In this document: positions 44,749 to 54,075 of the stretch, piece by piece | How positions within the stretch are numbered: the stretch's first letter is position 1 | Layout: each line of letters begins with the position of its first letter | Translations under genes and position numbers: made by a program | Notes under the pieces: model-generated | What the model saw: only the letters and a program-made list of their open reading frames with translations | The model's database searches: none | What the model was told of the DNA's origin: nothing | NCBI RefSeq assembly: GCF_013294015.1 | Contig: NZ_JABSNO010000022.1 | Coordinates: 1 to 59,091 of the forward strand | Source of the DNA: Frigoriflavimonas asaccharolytica | GTDB lineage: Bacteria; Bacteroidota; Bacteroidia; Flavobacteriales; Weeksellaceae | DNA: 59,091 bases | Direction: 5' to 3'

Positions 44749-45069
44749 TTATATTGTTTCTCCGGTAGATTTAGCTACTCTAGTTTTCTTATTGCCATCC
44801 ATTTTACTTCCAGTTTTTGTTGCTTTACCATCTTTGTCAGTTAGCATAACATTAGAAATATTAATAGACGCTTCTTTTTCTACAATACCACCTTGAGGAC
44901 TTTGTGCAGAAGGCTTCATATGTTTTTTAACAATGTTTGCGCCTGCAACAATTACTCTAGGATCTTTACCTTCTTTTCTTATTACCTGAAGAATTTCTCC
45001 TTTGGTACCTTTATATTTACCGGTAGTAACGATTACGTTATCTCCTCTTTTCAATTTTAATTTTGTCAT
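44749..45069 (-). CDS. rplX: 50S ribosomal protein L24
   Basis: A 106-residue L24 with the KOW motif [21 protein letters not shown] (about 6-26). One of the two initiators of 50S assembly. Twenty bp after rplN. Confidence 0.97.
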   Translation of the reverse strand: MTKLKLKRGDNVIVTTGKYKGTKGEILQVIRKEGKDPRVIVAGANIVKKHMKPSAQSPQGGIVEKEASINISNVMLTDKDGKATKTGSKMDGNKKTRVAKSTGETI

Positions 45070-45089
45070 TTTCTTGGAATTTTGTAAAA

Positions 45090-45458
45090 TTAAAGTACTT
45101 CTGGAGCAAGAGATATAATTTTCATATATTCCTTATCTCTTAATTCTCTAGCAACTGGTCCGAAAACACGTGTACCTCTCATTTCTCCTGTTGGATTTAA
45201 AAGAACGCAAGCATTGTCGTCAAATTTGATGTATGAACCATCTTTTCTACGAACTGCTTTTTTTGTTCTAATAATAACTGCTTTAGAAACTTGTCCTTTT
45301 TTAGCAGATCCAGCGGATGAATTTTCTTTGATAGTAACTACCACTTTATCACCTACTGAAGCATATCTTCTTCTTGTTCCACCTAGAACTCTGATCACTA
45401 GTACTTCTTTTGCACCAGTATTATCAGCTACTTTTATTCTTGATTCTGTTTGTAACAT
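45090..45458 (-). CDS. rplN: 50S ribosomal protein L14
   Basis: A 122-residue L14: [27 protein letters not shown] and the C-terminal [28 protein letters not shown]. Start and rpsQ stop overlap by one base, so coupling is likely. Confidence 0.97.
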   Translation of the reverse strand: MLQTESRIKVADNTGAKEVLVIRVLGGTRRRYASVGDKVVVTIKENSSAGSAKKGQVSKAVIIRTKKAVRRKDGSYIKFDDNACVLLNPTGEMRGTRVFGPVARELRDKEYMKIISLAPEVL

Positions 45459-45712
45459 TATTTAGCTTTTTCAATGATTCTTACTAATCTCCATCTCTTA
45501 CTCTTGCTCAAAGGTCTTGTTTCTACAATTTCCACTGTATCTCCTTCGTTGCACTCATTATTTTCATCATGAGCTGTATATTTTTTCGTTTTCAAAACGA
45601 ATTTTCCATACATCGGGTGCTTTATTCTGCTTGTTTCACTTACAACAATAGTTTTTTCCATTTTATTGCTAGAAACAATTCCGATTCTTTGTTTTCTTAA
45701 ATTTCTTTCCAT
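45458..45712 (-). CDS. rpsQ: 30S ribosomal protein S17
   Basis: An 84-residue S17, OB fold: [19 protein letters not shown] and the signature [22 protein letters not shown]. Primary 16S binder. Eleven bp after rpmC. Confidence 0.97.
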   Translation of the reverse strand: MERNLRKQRIGIVSSNKMEKTIVVSETSRIKHPMYGKFVLKTKKYTAHDENNECNEGDTVEIVETRPLSKSKRWRLVRIIEKAK

Positions 45713-45723
45713 TTTAAAATGAA

Positions 45724-45918
45724 TTATTGTTGTTGTTGTTTAGCAGACAATTCTGTTTGCAATCTTGCAATTGTTCTTCTCAAATCTTTGATTTGAATAG
45801 GATTTTCCAAAGGGCTAATCTTGTGTGCAAGTTTCAACTTTGTGTATTCTGCTTGCATAGAAGTTAGATTATTTTGCAAATCTCCTGCGCTTAAATTTTT
45901 GATATCAGCATTTTTCAT
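45724..45918 (-). CDS. rpmC: 50S ribosomal protein L29
   Basis: A 64-residue L29: two helices, with [29 protein letters not shown]. It sits at the tunnel exit. A glutamine run ends the protein. Eleven bp after rplP. Confidence 0.96.
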   Translation of the reverse strand: MKNADIKNLSAGDLQNNLTSMQAEYTKLKLAHKISPLENPIQIKDLRRTIARLQTELSAKQQQQ

Positions 45919-45929
45919 TTCTAGATCTT

Positions 45930-46355
45930 TTATTGAGGTTTAACAAAATCGTTAGCTACTACAAACTTAGTAACAATTGGAAGTTTCTGTGCAGCTAAAC
46001 GTAGTGCTTCTTTAGCAACTTCGTAAGGAACACCGCCAACTTCAAACATTATTTTACCTGGTTTTACTACAGCTACCCAATATTCTACAGCACCTTTTCC
46101 TTTCCCCATCCTTACTTCGGCTGGTTTTTTGGTAATAGGCTTGTCTGGAAATATTTTGATCCATAGTTGACCCTCTCTTTTCATATATCTAGTTGCAGCA
46201 ATACGTGCTGCTTCTATTTGTCTTGCAGTAACCCAAGCTCCATCTGTAGCTTTGATTCCGAAAGTTCCATAAGCAAGTTGGTGTCCTCTACCAGCTATGC
46301 CTTTCATTTTCATTTTATGGACCTTACGAAACTTGGTTCTTTTTGGTTGTAACAT
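45930..46355 (-). CDS. rplP: 50S ribosomal protein L16
   Basis: A 141-residue L16: [21 protein letters not shown] and the signature [29 protein letters not shown]. It stabilises A-site tRNA. An 80-bp AT-rich spacer precedes it after rpsC. Confidence 0.97.
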   Translation of the reverse strand: MLQPKRTKFRKVHKMKMKGIAGRGHQLAYGTFGIKATDGAWVTARQIEAARIAATRYMKREGQLWIKIFPDKPITKKPAEVRMGKGKGAVEYWVAVVKPGKIMFEVGGVPYEVAKEALRLAAQKLPIVTKFVVANDFVKPQ

Positions 46356-46435
46356 AATTTAAATTTTAGATTGAATTTTAGATTTTGATTTTAAAAAAGT
46401 AACGGTAATTTAAAATTTGAGCCTAAAATTTGTAA

Positions 46436-47182
46436 TTATTTTCTGTCTCTTGAAGGTCTTCTGTTATCTCTATCACCACCTGAACGGCGATCTCTATCTC
46501 CACCACCTGTAGAAGGACCTTTTTTCTGTTGACCAACTAATGGTGTTAGATCTCTTTTACCGTAAACTTCCCCTTTCATAATCCAAACTTTCACACCTAA
46601 TCTACCATATTGTGTAGCAGCTTCGGCAATGTGATAATCTATATCTGCACGGAAAGTTGATAGTGGAATTCTACCTTCTTTAAAGTTTTCACTTCTAGCC
46701 ATCTCTGCACCATTCAGTCTACCTGAAATTTGTACTTTGATACCTTCAGCTCCCATTCTCATGGTACTTGCGATAGACATTTTTACAGCTCTTCTGTAAG
46801 AAATTCTGTTTTCAATTTGTCTTGCAATACTATCTGCTACTAATACAGCATCTAGCTCTGGTCTTTTGATTTCAAAAATATTGATCTGAACTTCTTTGCC
46901 AGTCAATTTTTTCATTTCCTCTTTCAATTTGTCAACTTCTTGTCCACCTTTTCCAATGATAAGACCTGGTCTTGCAGTGGTAATAGTAACAGTAACTAAT
47001 TTAAGAGTTCTTTCTATATATATTCTAGAAACACCACCTTTTGATAATCTTGCGTCTAGGTATCTTCTGATCTTGTAATCTTCAGCGATTCTGTCTCCAT
47101 AATCTTTTCCGCCATACCAGTTAGAATCCCATCCTCTGATGATTCCTAATCTGTTTCCTATTGGATTTGTTTTTTGTCCCAT
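46436..47182 (-). CDS. rpsC: 30S ribosomal protein S3
   Basis: A 248-residue S3. KH domain about 40-110 with [19 protein letters not shown]-terminal domain [19 protein letters not shown]. From about 220 it has a Gly/Arg/Asp-rich tail ([19 protein letters not shown]) not found in E. coli S3, probably flexible RNA-binding. Two bp after rplV. Confidence 0.97.
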   Translation of the reverse strand: MGQKTNPIGNRLGIIRGWDSNWYGGKDYGDRIAEDYKIRRYLDARLSKGGVSRIYIERTLKLVTVTITTARPGLIIGKGGQEVDKLKEEMKKLTGKEVQINIFEIKRPELDAVLVADSIARQIENRISYRRAVKMSIASTMRMGAEGIKVQISGRLNGAEMARSENFKEGRIPLSTFRADIDYHIAEAATQYGRLGVKVWIMKGEVYGKRDLTPLVGQQKKGPSTGGGDRDRRSGGDRDNRRPSRDRK

Positions 47183-47184
47183 AC

Positions 47185-47586
47185 CTATTTGCTTTCTTTA
47201 TTACCAAGGATTAATGTAACGTGATTGGATCTTTTTCTGATTCTATGACCTCTTCCTTGTGGTGCTGGTCTCAATCTTTTCAATTGTCTTGCACTATCTA
47301 CCATAATTTCTTTTACGATAAGATCTGCTTCTTCAATATCTGCTCCTTCATTTTTGGTTTGCCAGTTTGCCATTGCAGACAAAAGCAATTTTTCTAATCT
47401 AATTGAAGCTCCTTTTTTGGAGAATTTTAATATAGAAAGTGCTCTTTCTACATTTTCGCCACGGATAATATCTGCAACCAATCTCATTTTTCTTGGAGAA
47501 GTAGGACAATCATTCATACGAGCTTGTACAATATCTCTTTTTTCTTCTTTTCTAGCTATTGCGCTATCTTGTTTTCTTGATCCCAT
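47185..47586 (-). CDS. rplV: 50S ribosomal protein L22
   Basis: A 133-residue L22: [30 protein letters not shown] and the beta-hairpin/tail [22 protein letters not shown] that lines the peptide tunnel. Overlaps the rpsS stop by one base. Confidence 0.97.
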   Translation of the reverse strand: MGSRKQDSAIARKEEKRDIVQARMNDCPTSPRKMRLVADIIRGENVERALSILKFSKKGASIRLEKLLLSAMANWQTKNEGADIEEADLIVKEIMVDSARQLKRLRPAPQGRGHRIRKRSNHVTLILGNKESK

Positions 47587-47864
47587 TATCTACTCCCTTT
47601 ATTTTTGTTACCAGTATGACCTCGGAATGATCTAGTAGGAGAAAATTCTCCTAATTTGTGACCTACCATGTTTTCTGTTACATAAACAGGAATAAATGAT
47701 TTCCCATTATGTACAGCAATTGTTTGCCCTACAAAGTCTGGAGAAATCATAGACGCTCTAGACCAAGTTTTGATTACTGTCTTTTTATTAGACTCTATAT
47801 TTGCTTGAACCTTCTTATCTAATTTATAGTAAATAAATGGTCCTTTTTTAAGTGATCTTGCCAT
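47586..47864 (-). CDS. rpsS: 30S ribosomal protein S19
   Basis: A 92-residue S19: [19 protein letters not shown] and [20 protein letters not shown]. It binds the 30S head with S13. Two bp after rplB. Confidence 0.97.
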   Translation of the reverse strand: MARSLKKGPFIYYKLDKKVQANIESNKKTVIKTWSRASMISPDFVGQTIAVHNGKSFIPVYVTENMVGHKLGEFSPTRSFRGHTGNKNKGSR

Positions 47865-47866
47865 AA

Positions 47867-48688
47867 TTATTTTCTTTTAGATAAGATGTAACGGTTAGAC
47901 TCTTTGTTTTTGTTTCTTGTTTTGTAACCTTTAGACGGTTGACCGTTTCTAGATCTTGGATGTCCACCAGAAGATTTACCTTCACCACCTCCCATTGGGT
48001 GATCTACAGGATTCATCACTACTGGTCTTACTCTTGGTCTTCTACCTAACCATCTGCTTCTACCTGCTTTACCAGAAACGGTAAGTTGGTGATCAGAATT
48101 AGATATAGCTCCAATCATGGCCATACATTCTACTAAAATCATTCTAGATTCTCCAGAAGGCAACTTGATGATGGCATATTTACCATCTCTAGAAGTTAAT
48201 TGTGCGGAAGAACCTGCACTTCTTGCCATTACAGCACCTTGTCCTGGTCTTAATTCTATACAAGAAACCACAGTTCCTAATGGAATGTTTTTCAATTTCA
48301 TAGCATTACCTACATTAGGCTCTGCTGTTTCCGAAGAAATTACTGTTTGTCCTACTTTGATACCGTTTGGAGCGATGATGTATCTCTTCTCTCCATCTGT
48401 ATATTCTAAAAGTGCGATAAATGCAGTTCTGTTCGGATCATACTCTACAGATAGAACTTCTGCAGAAACATCTAATTTGTTTCTTTTGAAATCTATAATT
48501 CTGTATTTCTTTTTGTGTCCACCTCCGATGTGACGCATGGTCATTTTACCTGTTTGGTTACGACCACCTGATTTTTTAATACCAACGGTTAGAGATTTCT
48601 CTGGTTTGTTAGTAGTAATTTCCTCAAAATTGTTTACAATTCTGAATCTCTGTCCCGGGGTGATAGGTTTTAATTTTCTAACAGACAT
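47867..48688 (-). CDS. rplB: 50S ribosomal protein L2
   Basis: A 273-residue L2: [18 protein letters not shown] and, near the peptidyl-transferase centre, [23 protein letters not shown] with the conserved His. Essential for subunit joining. Length is exact for bacteria. Confidence 0.98.
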   Translation of the reverse strand: MSVRKLKPITPGQRFRIVNNFEEITTNKPEKSLTVGIKKSGGRNQTGKMTMRHIGGGHKKKYRIIDFKRNKLDVSAEVLSVEYDPNRTAFIALLEYTDGEKRYIIAPNGIKVGQTVISSETAEPNVGNAMKLKNIPLGTVVSCIELRPGQGAVMARSAGSSAQLTSRDGKYAIIKLPSGESRMILVECMAMIGAISNSDHQLTVSGKAGRSRWLGRRPRVRPVVMNPVDHPMGGGEGKSSGGHPRSRNGQPSKGYKTRNKNKESNRYILSKRK

Positions 48689-48702
48689 TACTTTTGTTTA
48701 TT

Positions 48703-48999
48703 TTAATTGTTTTCTACTGAAAAAATATCAATTACTTCTCCTTCAACAAGAGATACAACTGCTTTTTTCACTTTATTTGTTTTACCTACTTGCATACCTC
48801 TTTTGGTTTGCTTAGAAGTCACTTTTGGAGCGTATATCATACTTCTCACATCAGCTACCTTCACATTGTAAGCCTTTTCTATCGCATTTTTGATTTGGAT
48901 TTTATTCGCTTTTGGGTTTACCAAAAAAGTATAATCTCCTCTCAATTCTGTCAAGTAGTTTGCTTTTTCCGAAATAACGGGTTTTATAATTATCGACAT
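48703..48999 (-). CDS. rplW: 50S ribosomal protein L23
   Basis: A 98-residue L23: IIKPVISEKANYLTELRGDYTFLVNPKANKIQIKNAIEKAYNVKV. It is the docking site for trigger factor and SRP at the tunnel exit. Three bp after rplD. Confidence 0.97.
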   Translation of the reverse strand: MSIIIKPVISEKANYLTELRGDYTFLVNPKANKIQIKNAIEKAYNVKVADVRSMIYAPKVTSKQTKRGMQVGKTNKVKKAVVSLVEGEVIDIFSVENN

Positions 49000-49002
49000 G
49001 CT

Positions 49003-49632
49003 TTATTTCTTTAAATTTTCTTGAAATTTCTCTACAGCACCTTCAAAGAAAACAATTTCTCCAGCATGTACTAAATCATAAGAGCTGATCTCATTATAAT
49101 TAGCAACTTTCGTTTTGCCTAAGTTTCTTGATGATAAATAAAGATTTTTATTTGCTTCTGGTAAAATGAACAAAGATTTTTTACCATTCAATGCTAATGC
49201 ATCTAATATAGTGATAAAATCTTTAGTTCTTGGAGCATCCATAGATACATCTTCCAATACCATAATACTGTTATCTTTCATTTTTTGAGAAAGCACAGAT
49301 TTTTTTGCCAATCTTTTTAGAGATTTGTTCAATTTGAATCTATAATCTCTTGGTCTTGGACCAAAAACTCTACCTCCACCTTTGAACAATGGATTTTTGA
49401 TATCACCATATCTGGCTCCACCACTTCCTTTTTGTTTTCTCAGTTTCTTTGTAGAACCTGTAATTTCGCTTCTCTCTTTAGATTTGTGCGTACCTTGTCT
49501 TTGTGCAGCAAGATATTGCTTCACCTCTAAGTAAACCGCGTGTTGCTTTGGTTCGATACCGAAAACGGACTCATCAAATGCAACTTTTCTTCCGGTTTCT
49601 TTTCCTTGTGTATTTAATACTACTAATTCCAT
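49003..49632 (-). CDS. rplD: 50S ribosomal protein L4
   Basis: A 209-residue L4 with the tunnel loop [30 protein letters not shown]. In E. coli it represses the S10 operon; not shown here. Its start overlaps the end of rplC by 10 bp. Confidence 0.97.
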   Translation of the reverse strand: MELVVLNTQGKETGRKVAFDESVFGIEPKQHAVYLEVKQYLAAQRQGTHKSKERSEITGSTKKLRKQKGSGGARYGDIKNPLFKGGGRVFGPRPRDYRFKLNKSLKRLAKKSVLSQKMKDNSIMVLEDVSMDAPRTKDFITILDALALNGKKSLFILPEANKNLYLSSRNLGKTKVANYNEISSYDLVHAGEIVFFEGAVEKFQENLKK

Positions 49633-50249
49633 TTTCTGATAATTACATAAGAATTTTTTGCTCCCGGAATAGCTCCTTTTACTACTAAAAGGTTTTGCTC
49701 TTCGTCTACTTTTAACACTTGAAGGTTTTGTACGGTAACTTTATCACCACCCATTCTTCCTGCCATACGCATTCCTTTGAATACTCTAGAAGGATCTGAA
49801 CCTGCACCGATCGAACCTGGAGCTCTTAATCTGTTGTGCTGTCCGTGAGTCGCTTGCATTACCCCCGCAAAGTTGTGTCTTTTCACAACCCCTTGAAAAC
49901 CTTTACCTTTTGACGTTCCAGTTACATCTACAAATTCGCCTTCTGCGAATAGATTTACCTTTACTACATCTCCCATTGTTAAATTATTAACGAATTCGTG
50001 ATAGAATTCAACTAATTTAGCTTTAGGAGTAGAACCAGCCTTTTTAAAATGGCCGATTAACGCTTTACCAACGTTCTTTTCACTCTTGTCATCGAAACCT
50101 AGTTGAGCACTAACGTACCCATCTTTCTCTATGGTTCTGACCTGTAAAACCGTACATGGACCTGCTTGAATAACGGTGCAAGGAATATTTTTCCCAGCCT
50201 CGTCAAAAAGAGATGTCATCCCGATTTTTTTTCCAATTATACCTGACAT
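49623..50249 (-). CDS. rplC: 50S ribosomal protein L3
   Basis: A 208-residue L3: [28 protein letters not shown] and the conserved loop [41 protein letters not shown] at the peptidyl-transferase centre. It is the first gene of the operon here: no rpsJ precedes it, and a promoter-like pair lies directly upstream. Confidence 0.97.
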   Translation of the reverse strand: MSGIIGKKIGMTSLFDEAGKNIPCTVIQAGPCTVLQVRTIEKDGYVSAQLGFDDKSEKNVGKALIGHFKKAGSTPKAKLVEFYHEFVNNLTMGDVVKVNLFAEGEFVDVTGTSKGKGFQGVVKRHNFAGVMQATHGQHNRLRAPGSIGAGSDPSRVFKGMRMAGRMGGDKVTVQNLQVLKVDEEQNLLVVKGAIPGAKNSYVIIRKWN

Positions 50250-50317
50250 ATATTTTATATCTTTTTAAGATTTCTATTTTTCTCATTGAGTTTTAGTGAT
50301 TTCTATGATTGAAATAG

Positions 50318-50345
50318 GCACACTTCTTCCTCAAATTGAGTGTGC
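50318..50345 (-). promoter_or_regulatory. Palindrome straddling the predicted rplC transcription start
   Basis: On the minus strand GCACACT (50345-50339) pairs with AGTGTGC (50324-50318) around a purine-rich loop. It begins at the last base of the -7 element, so the predicted start lies in its first arm. It could be an operator or a leader hairpin. Confidence 0.4.
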
Positions 50346-50375
50346 AAATGTATAAATAATTTTGGAATTGACAAA
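50345..50375 (-). promoter_or_regulatory. Promoter-like element of the ribosomal operon
   Basis: On the minus strand TTTG (50375-50372) and TACATTTG (50352-50345) match the Bacteroidota -33 and -7 boxes, 19 bp apart. The leader to the rplC ATG is about 90 bases. Confidence 0.65.
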
Positions 50376-50411
50376 ATGAGATTGAAAATAATTTTAAATT
50401 TGTTGAAATAA

Positions 50412-50440
50412 AAAAATCTTCACGGTTAAATGAAGATTAA
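50412..50440 (-). terminator. Intrinsic terminator after the DUF805 gene
   Basis: On the minus strand AATCTTCA pairs with TGAAGATT, followed by seven T. It separates the DUF805 gene from the ribosomal operon promoter. Confidence 0.85.
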
Positions 50441-50461
50441 ATTGAATGATGATCGTAGTTG

Positions 50462-50758
50462 CTATACTTGTTTTTTGGAAGGAAACCCTGCTAAAATTAA
50501 ATTAAGTATCGGAATCAGAAACAAAAAGCCAGAAAATCCAGCATCTTTTAATCGTCTAAATCCAAATGATATAAAAGTTAATAAAATGAGTATAGTATAA
50601 ACATTATAGATTTCTATTGTGATAATTTCTCTCATATACAATGATCGCATAATGATATTTAATATCATCATAACACCAAAAAAAATCCAAAATACTTTCA
50701 AAGAAATTTTTTTATTAAAATTGAATAGGTTTGCAAGCGAATTAAAGTAATTTTTCAT
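50462..50758 (-). CDS. DUF805 family membrane protein
   Basis: A 98-residue membrane protein with three helices (about 20-38, 50-66, 78-92) and the DUF805 signature FGFRRLKDAGFSGFLFLIPILN. The family is widespread and uncharacterised. Its start is 9 bp from the upstream lipoprotein stop, suggesting co-transcription. Confidence 0.85.
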   Translation of the reverse strand: MKNYFNSLANLFNFNKKISLKVFWIFFGVMMILNIIMRSLYMREIITIEIYNVYTILILLTFISFGFRRLKDAGFSGFLFLIPILNLILAGFPSKKQV

Positions 50759-50767
50759 AGTTAATTT

Positions 50768-51394
50768 TTAACAGTTATCAATTGTACAGTTAATATACCA
50801 CTCTACTACACATCCAAAACCTTCTGATATACATAATACCATTTGATACCAGTTTTGGTCATGAATACCTTCATCAACACAAGTTCTTATGCCATCGTAA
50901 GTACACGGATAATCACTATCTTCCGAACCACCACTACTTACAATTTGTGAAATACCTCCATTAGTAATTTGAACAATATTAATTACTTCATGATCTAAAT
51001 ACAACGTTACATTTGCATTTATCACACTTTTATTTTCGACAATATAGTCTGTAAATTCTTCGTCATTATTAAAAATTGGAACGATACCTAAAAGCTCAAC
51101 TTCACTTTTCATCAGATGATATTGAAGATTAGGATTCTCCTGAGCCAAAATTGTAATGTCTGGAACAGGTGAATTTTTTAAATTAACTGCTTTTGTCTCT
51201 TTGGTGGTTTTATCGAAAATAATTAAACCATTGTAAGTCAAAGTATTTTCTTTACTATTTCTTTCTACATCATTTGTATTCAAAGTCATAGAATTTATAT
51301 TTTTGGAAACTATGTCAGGATTGTTTTGCCGACTACAACTAATTATTAACATAATAAAAAGGTAGGACATTAAATTTAAATAACTTTTAATCAT
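50768..51394 (-). CDS. Hypothetical cysteine-containing lipoprotein
   Basis: A 208-residue lipoprotein from ATG 51394 (MIKSYLNLMSYLFIMLIISC; Cys at 20 is the lipobox Cys). The frame extends 29 codons upstream into the IS end, which is not credible as coding. The C-terminal 45 residues contain six cysteines (CTYDGIRTC, LCISEGFGCVV, NCTIDNC), which would form disulfides outside the membrane. No family recognised. The IS3 element ends only 58 bp upstream of its ATG, so the natural promoter may have been displaced. Confidence 0.68.
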   Translation of the reverse strand: MIKSYLNLMSYLFIMLIISCSRQNNPDIVSKNINSMTLNTNDVERNSKENTLTYNGLIIFDKTTKETKAVNLKNSPVPDITILAQENPNLQYHLMKSEVELLGIVPIFNNDEEFTDYIVENKSVINANVTLYLDHEVINIVQITNGGISQIVSSGGSEDSDYPCTYDGIRTCVDEGIHDQNWYQMVLCISEGFGCVVEWYINCTIDNC

Positions 51395-51584
51395 AATATT
51401 TATTTTGTTTATAATGTACAGAAAAAAGTTTACAATACAAAATATTGAAGTTGTAATCTTCCCACCATTAGGTACATTCAAAAGTAGAGTTTTTTGTTAA
51501 TAAATTGTTGTTGTCGCTGTAAAAATTTTGTTGGAATGTTGGAAACTCTGCTGGATTGGTGTGGCTGAGTTTTCCATATTTCAA

Positions 51585-52364
51585 TTAAAAATCCCGTGGT
51601 GTAAGGTATTGTAATGCGCTATGTGGTCTTTCATTATTGTACATCCACATCCATATTTCTGCATAATTTCTCATCTGTATAATGTTTTCAAATAGATAAA
51701 CATCTAAAAACTCTCCCCGAAATGTTCTGTTAAACCTTTCCACCAATGAGTTTTGCGTAGGTTTTCCTGGTTGAATGTAGTGAAGTTTGATTTCGTTTTC
51801 TTCACACCAAAACTTCAATTTCATTGCAATAAACTCTGGTCCATTATCTACTCTTATTTTTTCCGGCTTTCCCCGCCATTCAATTAATTGCTTTAATTGT
51901 GCGATAACTCTTGACGATGGTAAACTGGTATCAATTGTAATATTCAAAATCTCTCTATTGAAATCATCAATGATATTCAAGGTTCTCACGCTTTTTCCAC
52001 ATTCCAAAGTATCGTGCATAAAATCCATACTCCAAGTTACATTGGGGTAAATTGGGCGTAGCAACGGTTCTTTTACTCTCGCTGGAAGTCGTTTCTTTCT
52101 TTTGCACCTCAAATTGAGTTTCATTGATTTATAAATCCTATAAACTCGCTTATGATTCCACTTAAAACCTATGTTTCTCAAACGGTGATGCATTGTCCAA
52201 AATCCCCATGTTTGATGCTTTTCTGCAAGCAAAACCAATTCCATGCGTATTTCATCATCGGCACTTTTAATTACCTTTTGATAATAGAAAACCGAGCTTC
52301 TCAAACTGAAGATCTTACACGCCTTGCGAGAACTGATCTTGTGGAACTCTTTGGAATAAACCAC
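51585..52364 (-). CDS. IS3 family transposase OrfB (DDE integrase core)
   Basis: A 259-residue DDE transposase: Asp114 in WSMDFMH, Asp173 in RVDNGPEF, Glu209 in SLVERFNRTFRGEF, with the N-terminal HTH_21 region RKACKIFSLRSSVFYY. It is normally made as an OrfAB fusion by -1 frameshifting. The stated start is the first in-frame ATG; the frame is open back to the slippery site. Confidence 0.92.
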   Translation of the reverse strand: MVYSKEFHKISSRKACKIFSLRSSVFYYQKVIKSADDEIRMELVLLAEKHQTWGFWTMHHRLRNIGFKWNHKRVYRIYKSMKLNLRCKRKKRLPARVKEPLLRPIYPNVTWSMDFMHDTLECGKSVRTLNIIDDFNREILNITIDTSLPSSRVIAQLKQLIEWRGKPEKIRVDNGPEFIAMKLKFWCEENEIKLHYIQPGKPTQNSLVERFNRTFRGEFLDVYLFENIIQMRNYAEIWMWMYNNERPHSALQYLTPRDF

Positions 52365-52387
52365 TAAATCTCGCTTCTCACAAGGCG

Positions 52388-52654
52388 TTAGAACTTTTTT
52401 GCGATGACATCTTTCATTACCACATTTTCTAAAGTAAGCTCTGCCACAATTTTTTTGTACTGCGAGAGTTCTTTCTCCATCTCTTTCATTTTCGAAAGCT
52501 GTTGAACATCCAGACCTCCATATTTACTCTTCCATTTGTAAAATGTTGGCTGGCTAATTCCATTTGAACGGCAAATTTCATTTACCGTTTTTCCTTGTTG
52601 CTGTTCAGACAAAATTTTAATGATCTGAACTTCTGTAAATCTGCTATTTTTCAT
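52388..52654 (-). CDS. IS3 family transposase OrfA
   Basis: An 88-residue OrfA with helix-turn-helix (EVQIIKILSEQQQGKTVNEICRSNGISQPTFYKWKSKYGG) and a C-terminal leucine-zipper region. The end of the gene has the slippery heptamer AAAAAAG in the correct phase (52400-52394) just before the stop TAA; slipping back one base joins KKVLTPCEKRD to OrfB. Confidence 0.93.
   Translation of the reverse strand: MKNSRFTEVQIIKILSEQQQGKTVNEICRSNGISQPTFYKWKSKYGGLDVQQLSKMKEMEKELSQYKKIVAELTLENVVMKDVIAKKF
52394..52400 (-). promoter_or_regulatory. Programmed -1 frameshift site of the IS3 element
   Basis: A AAA AAG in the orfA frame, 3 bases before the orfA stop. Standard heptamer for IS3-family OrfAB fusion. 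Confidence 0.8.
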
Positions 52655-52791
52655 ATTCTTCCCAAATTTAAAAACTACATTTTTAAATGATCCGGTTTTT
52701 GGGGAAGACTACAAAGTGATGAATTTCACAATAAGGTAAATGTTTGAATTAATAATCTTTCATTAATGATTTATTTTTTCTAAATTTAACA

Positions 52792-53763
52792 ATGAAAAAA
52801 CTCCTCTATTTTTTGTTATTATTTCTAATTTTTAATTGCAAAGACAAAACTCCAAAAGAACACACTTTCTATTATTGGAAAACAAATCTGGCTTTAAATA
52901 ATGAAGAAAAAACTGCGCTTCAAAATGCGAAAGTTCCTCTACTCTACACTCGTTTTTTTGATGTAGATATAGTTGCTGGCAAATTTCAACCTGTTGGTGT
53001 GATTACTAAAGATGCTTCTTTTCAAACGGATAAGAAAATTGTTCCCGTTGTGTTTATTAAAAATGAAGCGTTTCTACATATTAATAAAGAAGAAATAAAA
53101 TTTCTTGCAGAAAGCATCCATAATTTAATACAGAAAAAAAGTGCAGAACTTCAACTCAACACTAATAATGAATTACAAATAGATTGTGATTGGACTGCCG
53201 GAACGAAAGATGATTATTTTAAATTTCTGGAGACTTTAAAGCAAATTTCGGGAAAACAGATTACTTGCACTTTGAGACTGCATCAAGTGAAAGATAAAAA
53301 AGCGACGGGAATTCCACCTGTTCAAAAAGTATATTTGATGTGCTATGCAACTTCTTCCCCATTAGAAAATTCAACAAAAAATTCTATTCTGGATGTGCCT
53401 ACTTTAAAAAATTATCTCTCCGATTTGGATGATTATCCTTTAAGAATGGATATTGCGCTTCCTATTTATTCCTGGGGAATTGTTACTAATTTTGAAAATA
53501 AACATAAATTAATTAACGCTTTAACAATACAAGATTTAAAAAATAATACTAATTTTATAAAAATTTCTGAAAACACTTTTAAATTAAAGCAAGATGGTTT
53601 CTATTTCGGGATGTATTTGAGCAAAGATTTTACCATTAAAATTGAATCTGTAGCGCAAAATGATTTGGATGAAACGTTAGCATTTATTGATGATAAAATT
53701 TCTGAATACAACATCATTTATTATCAATTGGATCGTCGGTTTTTGAAAAACTATCAATTTTGA
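52792..53763 (+). CDS. Hypothetical lipoprotein, possible TIM-barrel fold
   Basis: A 323-residue lipoprotein: hydrophobic 4-14, lipobox LIFNC with Cys16. The mature region begins KEHTFYYWKTNLAL and has alternating strand-helix segments with LQIDCDWTAG (about 128-137) and VYLMCYA (about 180-186), reminiscent of GH-like TIM barrels or DUF3142, which I offer only as a possibility. Paired with the next gene, 312 bp downstream. The IS end lies 79 bp upstream of its ATG. Confidence 0.72.
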   Translation: MKKLLYFLLLFLIFNCKDKTPKEHTFYYWKTNLALNNEEKTALQNAKVPLLYTRFFDVDIVAGKFQPVGVITKDASFQTDKKIVPVVFIKNEAFLHINKEEIKFLAESIHNLIQKKSAELQLNTNNELQIDCDWTAGTKDDYFKFLETLKQISGKQITCTLRLHQVKDKKATGIPPVQKVYLMCYATSSPLENSTKNSILDVPTLKNYLSDLDDYPLRMDIALPIYSWGIVTNFENKHKLINALTIQDLKNNTNFIKISENTFKLKQDGFYFGMYLSKDFTIKIESVAQNDLDETLAFIDDKISEYNIIYYQLDRRFLKNYQF

Positions 53764-54075
53764 ATTTGTGGATGTTAAACTTTACAAAATTAATAGTGGA
53801 TATTTCATCCACAACCTTTGTCAAATCGGAGATTGACTGCGTCTAACAACTTTGTTAAGTTTCAGCAAAACCAAGGGTAAATCCCGAGAGCAATCGGGAG
53901 GACAAAGTTTATTTTTGCTGTTAATTTTCACCATTGAGTTTTATTAAGGAATTGAGAGAATTAAGTGCGCTTTTTTTAAGAAGGAACAAACATAGTTTGT
54001 TTTGGTTAAGAAAATTAAGGCAAAATTAAAAACTCTCAAAGTCAATTTTGAAAAGAATATTAAAAAACACCTCTA
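53764..54075 (+). other. Intergenic region between two secreted-protein genes
   Basis: The 312 bp are non-coding. They include a small dispersed hairpin CCCGA/TCGGG at 53883-53898, similar to motifs near 27727, and AT-rich DNA. I see no promoter I would defend. Confidence 0.4.

Larger units (their letters stand above)
51452..52713 (-). mobile_element. IS3-type insertion sequence, complete
   Basis: A 1262-bp element. Ends: TGTAATCTTCCC at 51452-51463 and, inverted, TGTAGTCTTCCC at 52713-52702 (11 of 12 identical), with further imperfect matches inside. AAGT flanks both sides directly (51448-51451 and 52714-52717), a 4-bp target duplication. It carries orfA and orfB in -1 relation with a slippery AAAAAAG. 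All parts look intact, so it may be active or recent. Confidence 0.88.

Noticed and set aside
36794-48815. Many plus-strand open frames opposite the ribosomal genes
   Set aside because: All lie antisense to conserved ribosomal genes, with no family likeness or independent signals.
51395-51481. Longer start for the 50768 lipoprotein at 51481
   Set aside because: The extra 29 codons run into the IS3 inverted end and precede a normal lipoprotein signal starting at 51394.
53764-54075. tRNA or ncRNA in the larger intergenic regions
   Set aside because: I looked for the T-loop GTTCGA-type motif and acceptor pairing in the gaps and saw none.
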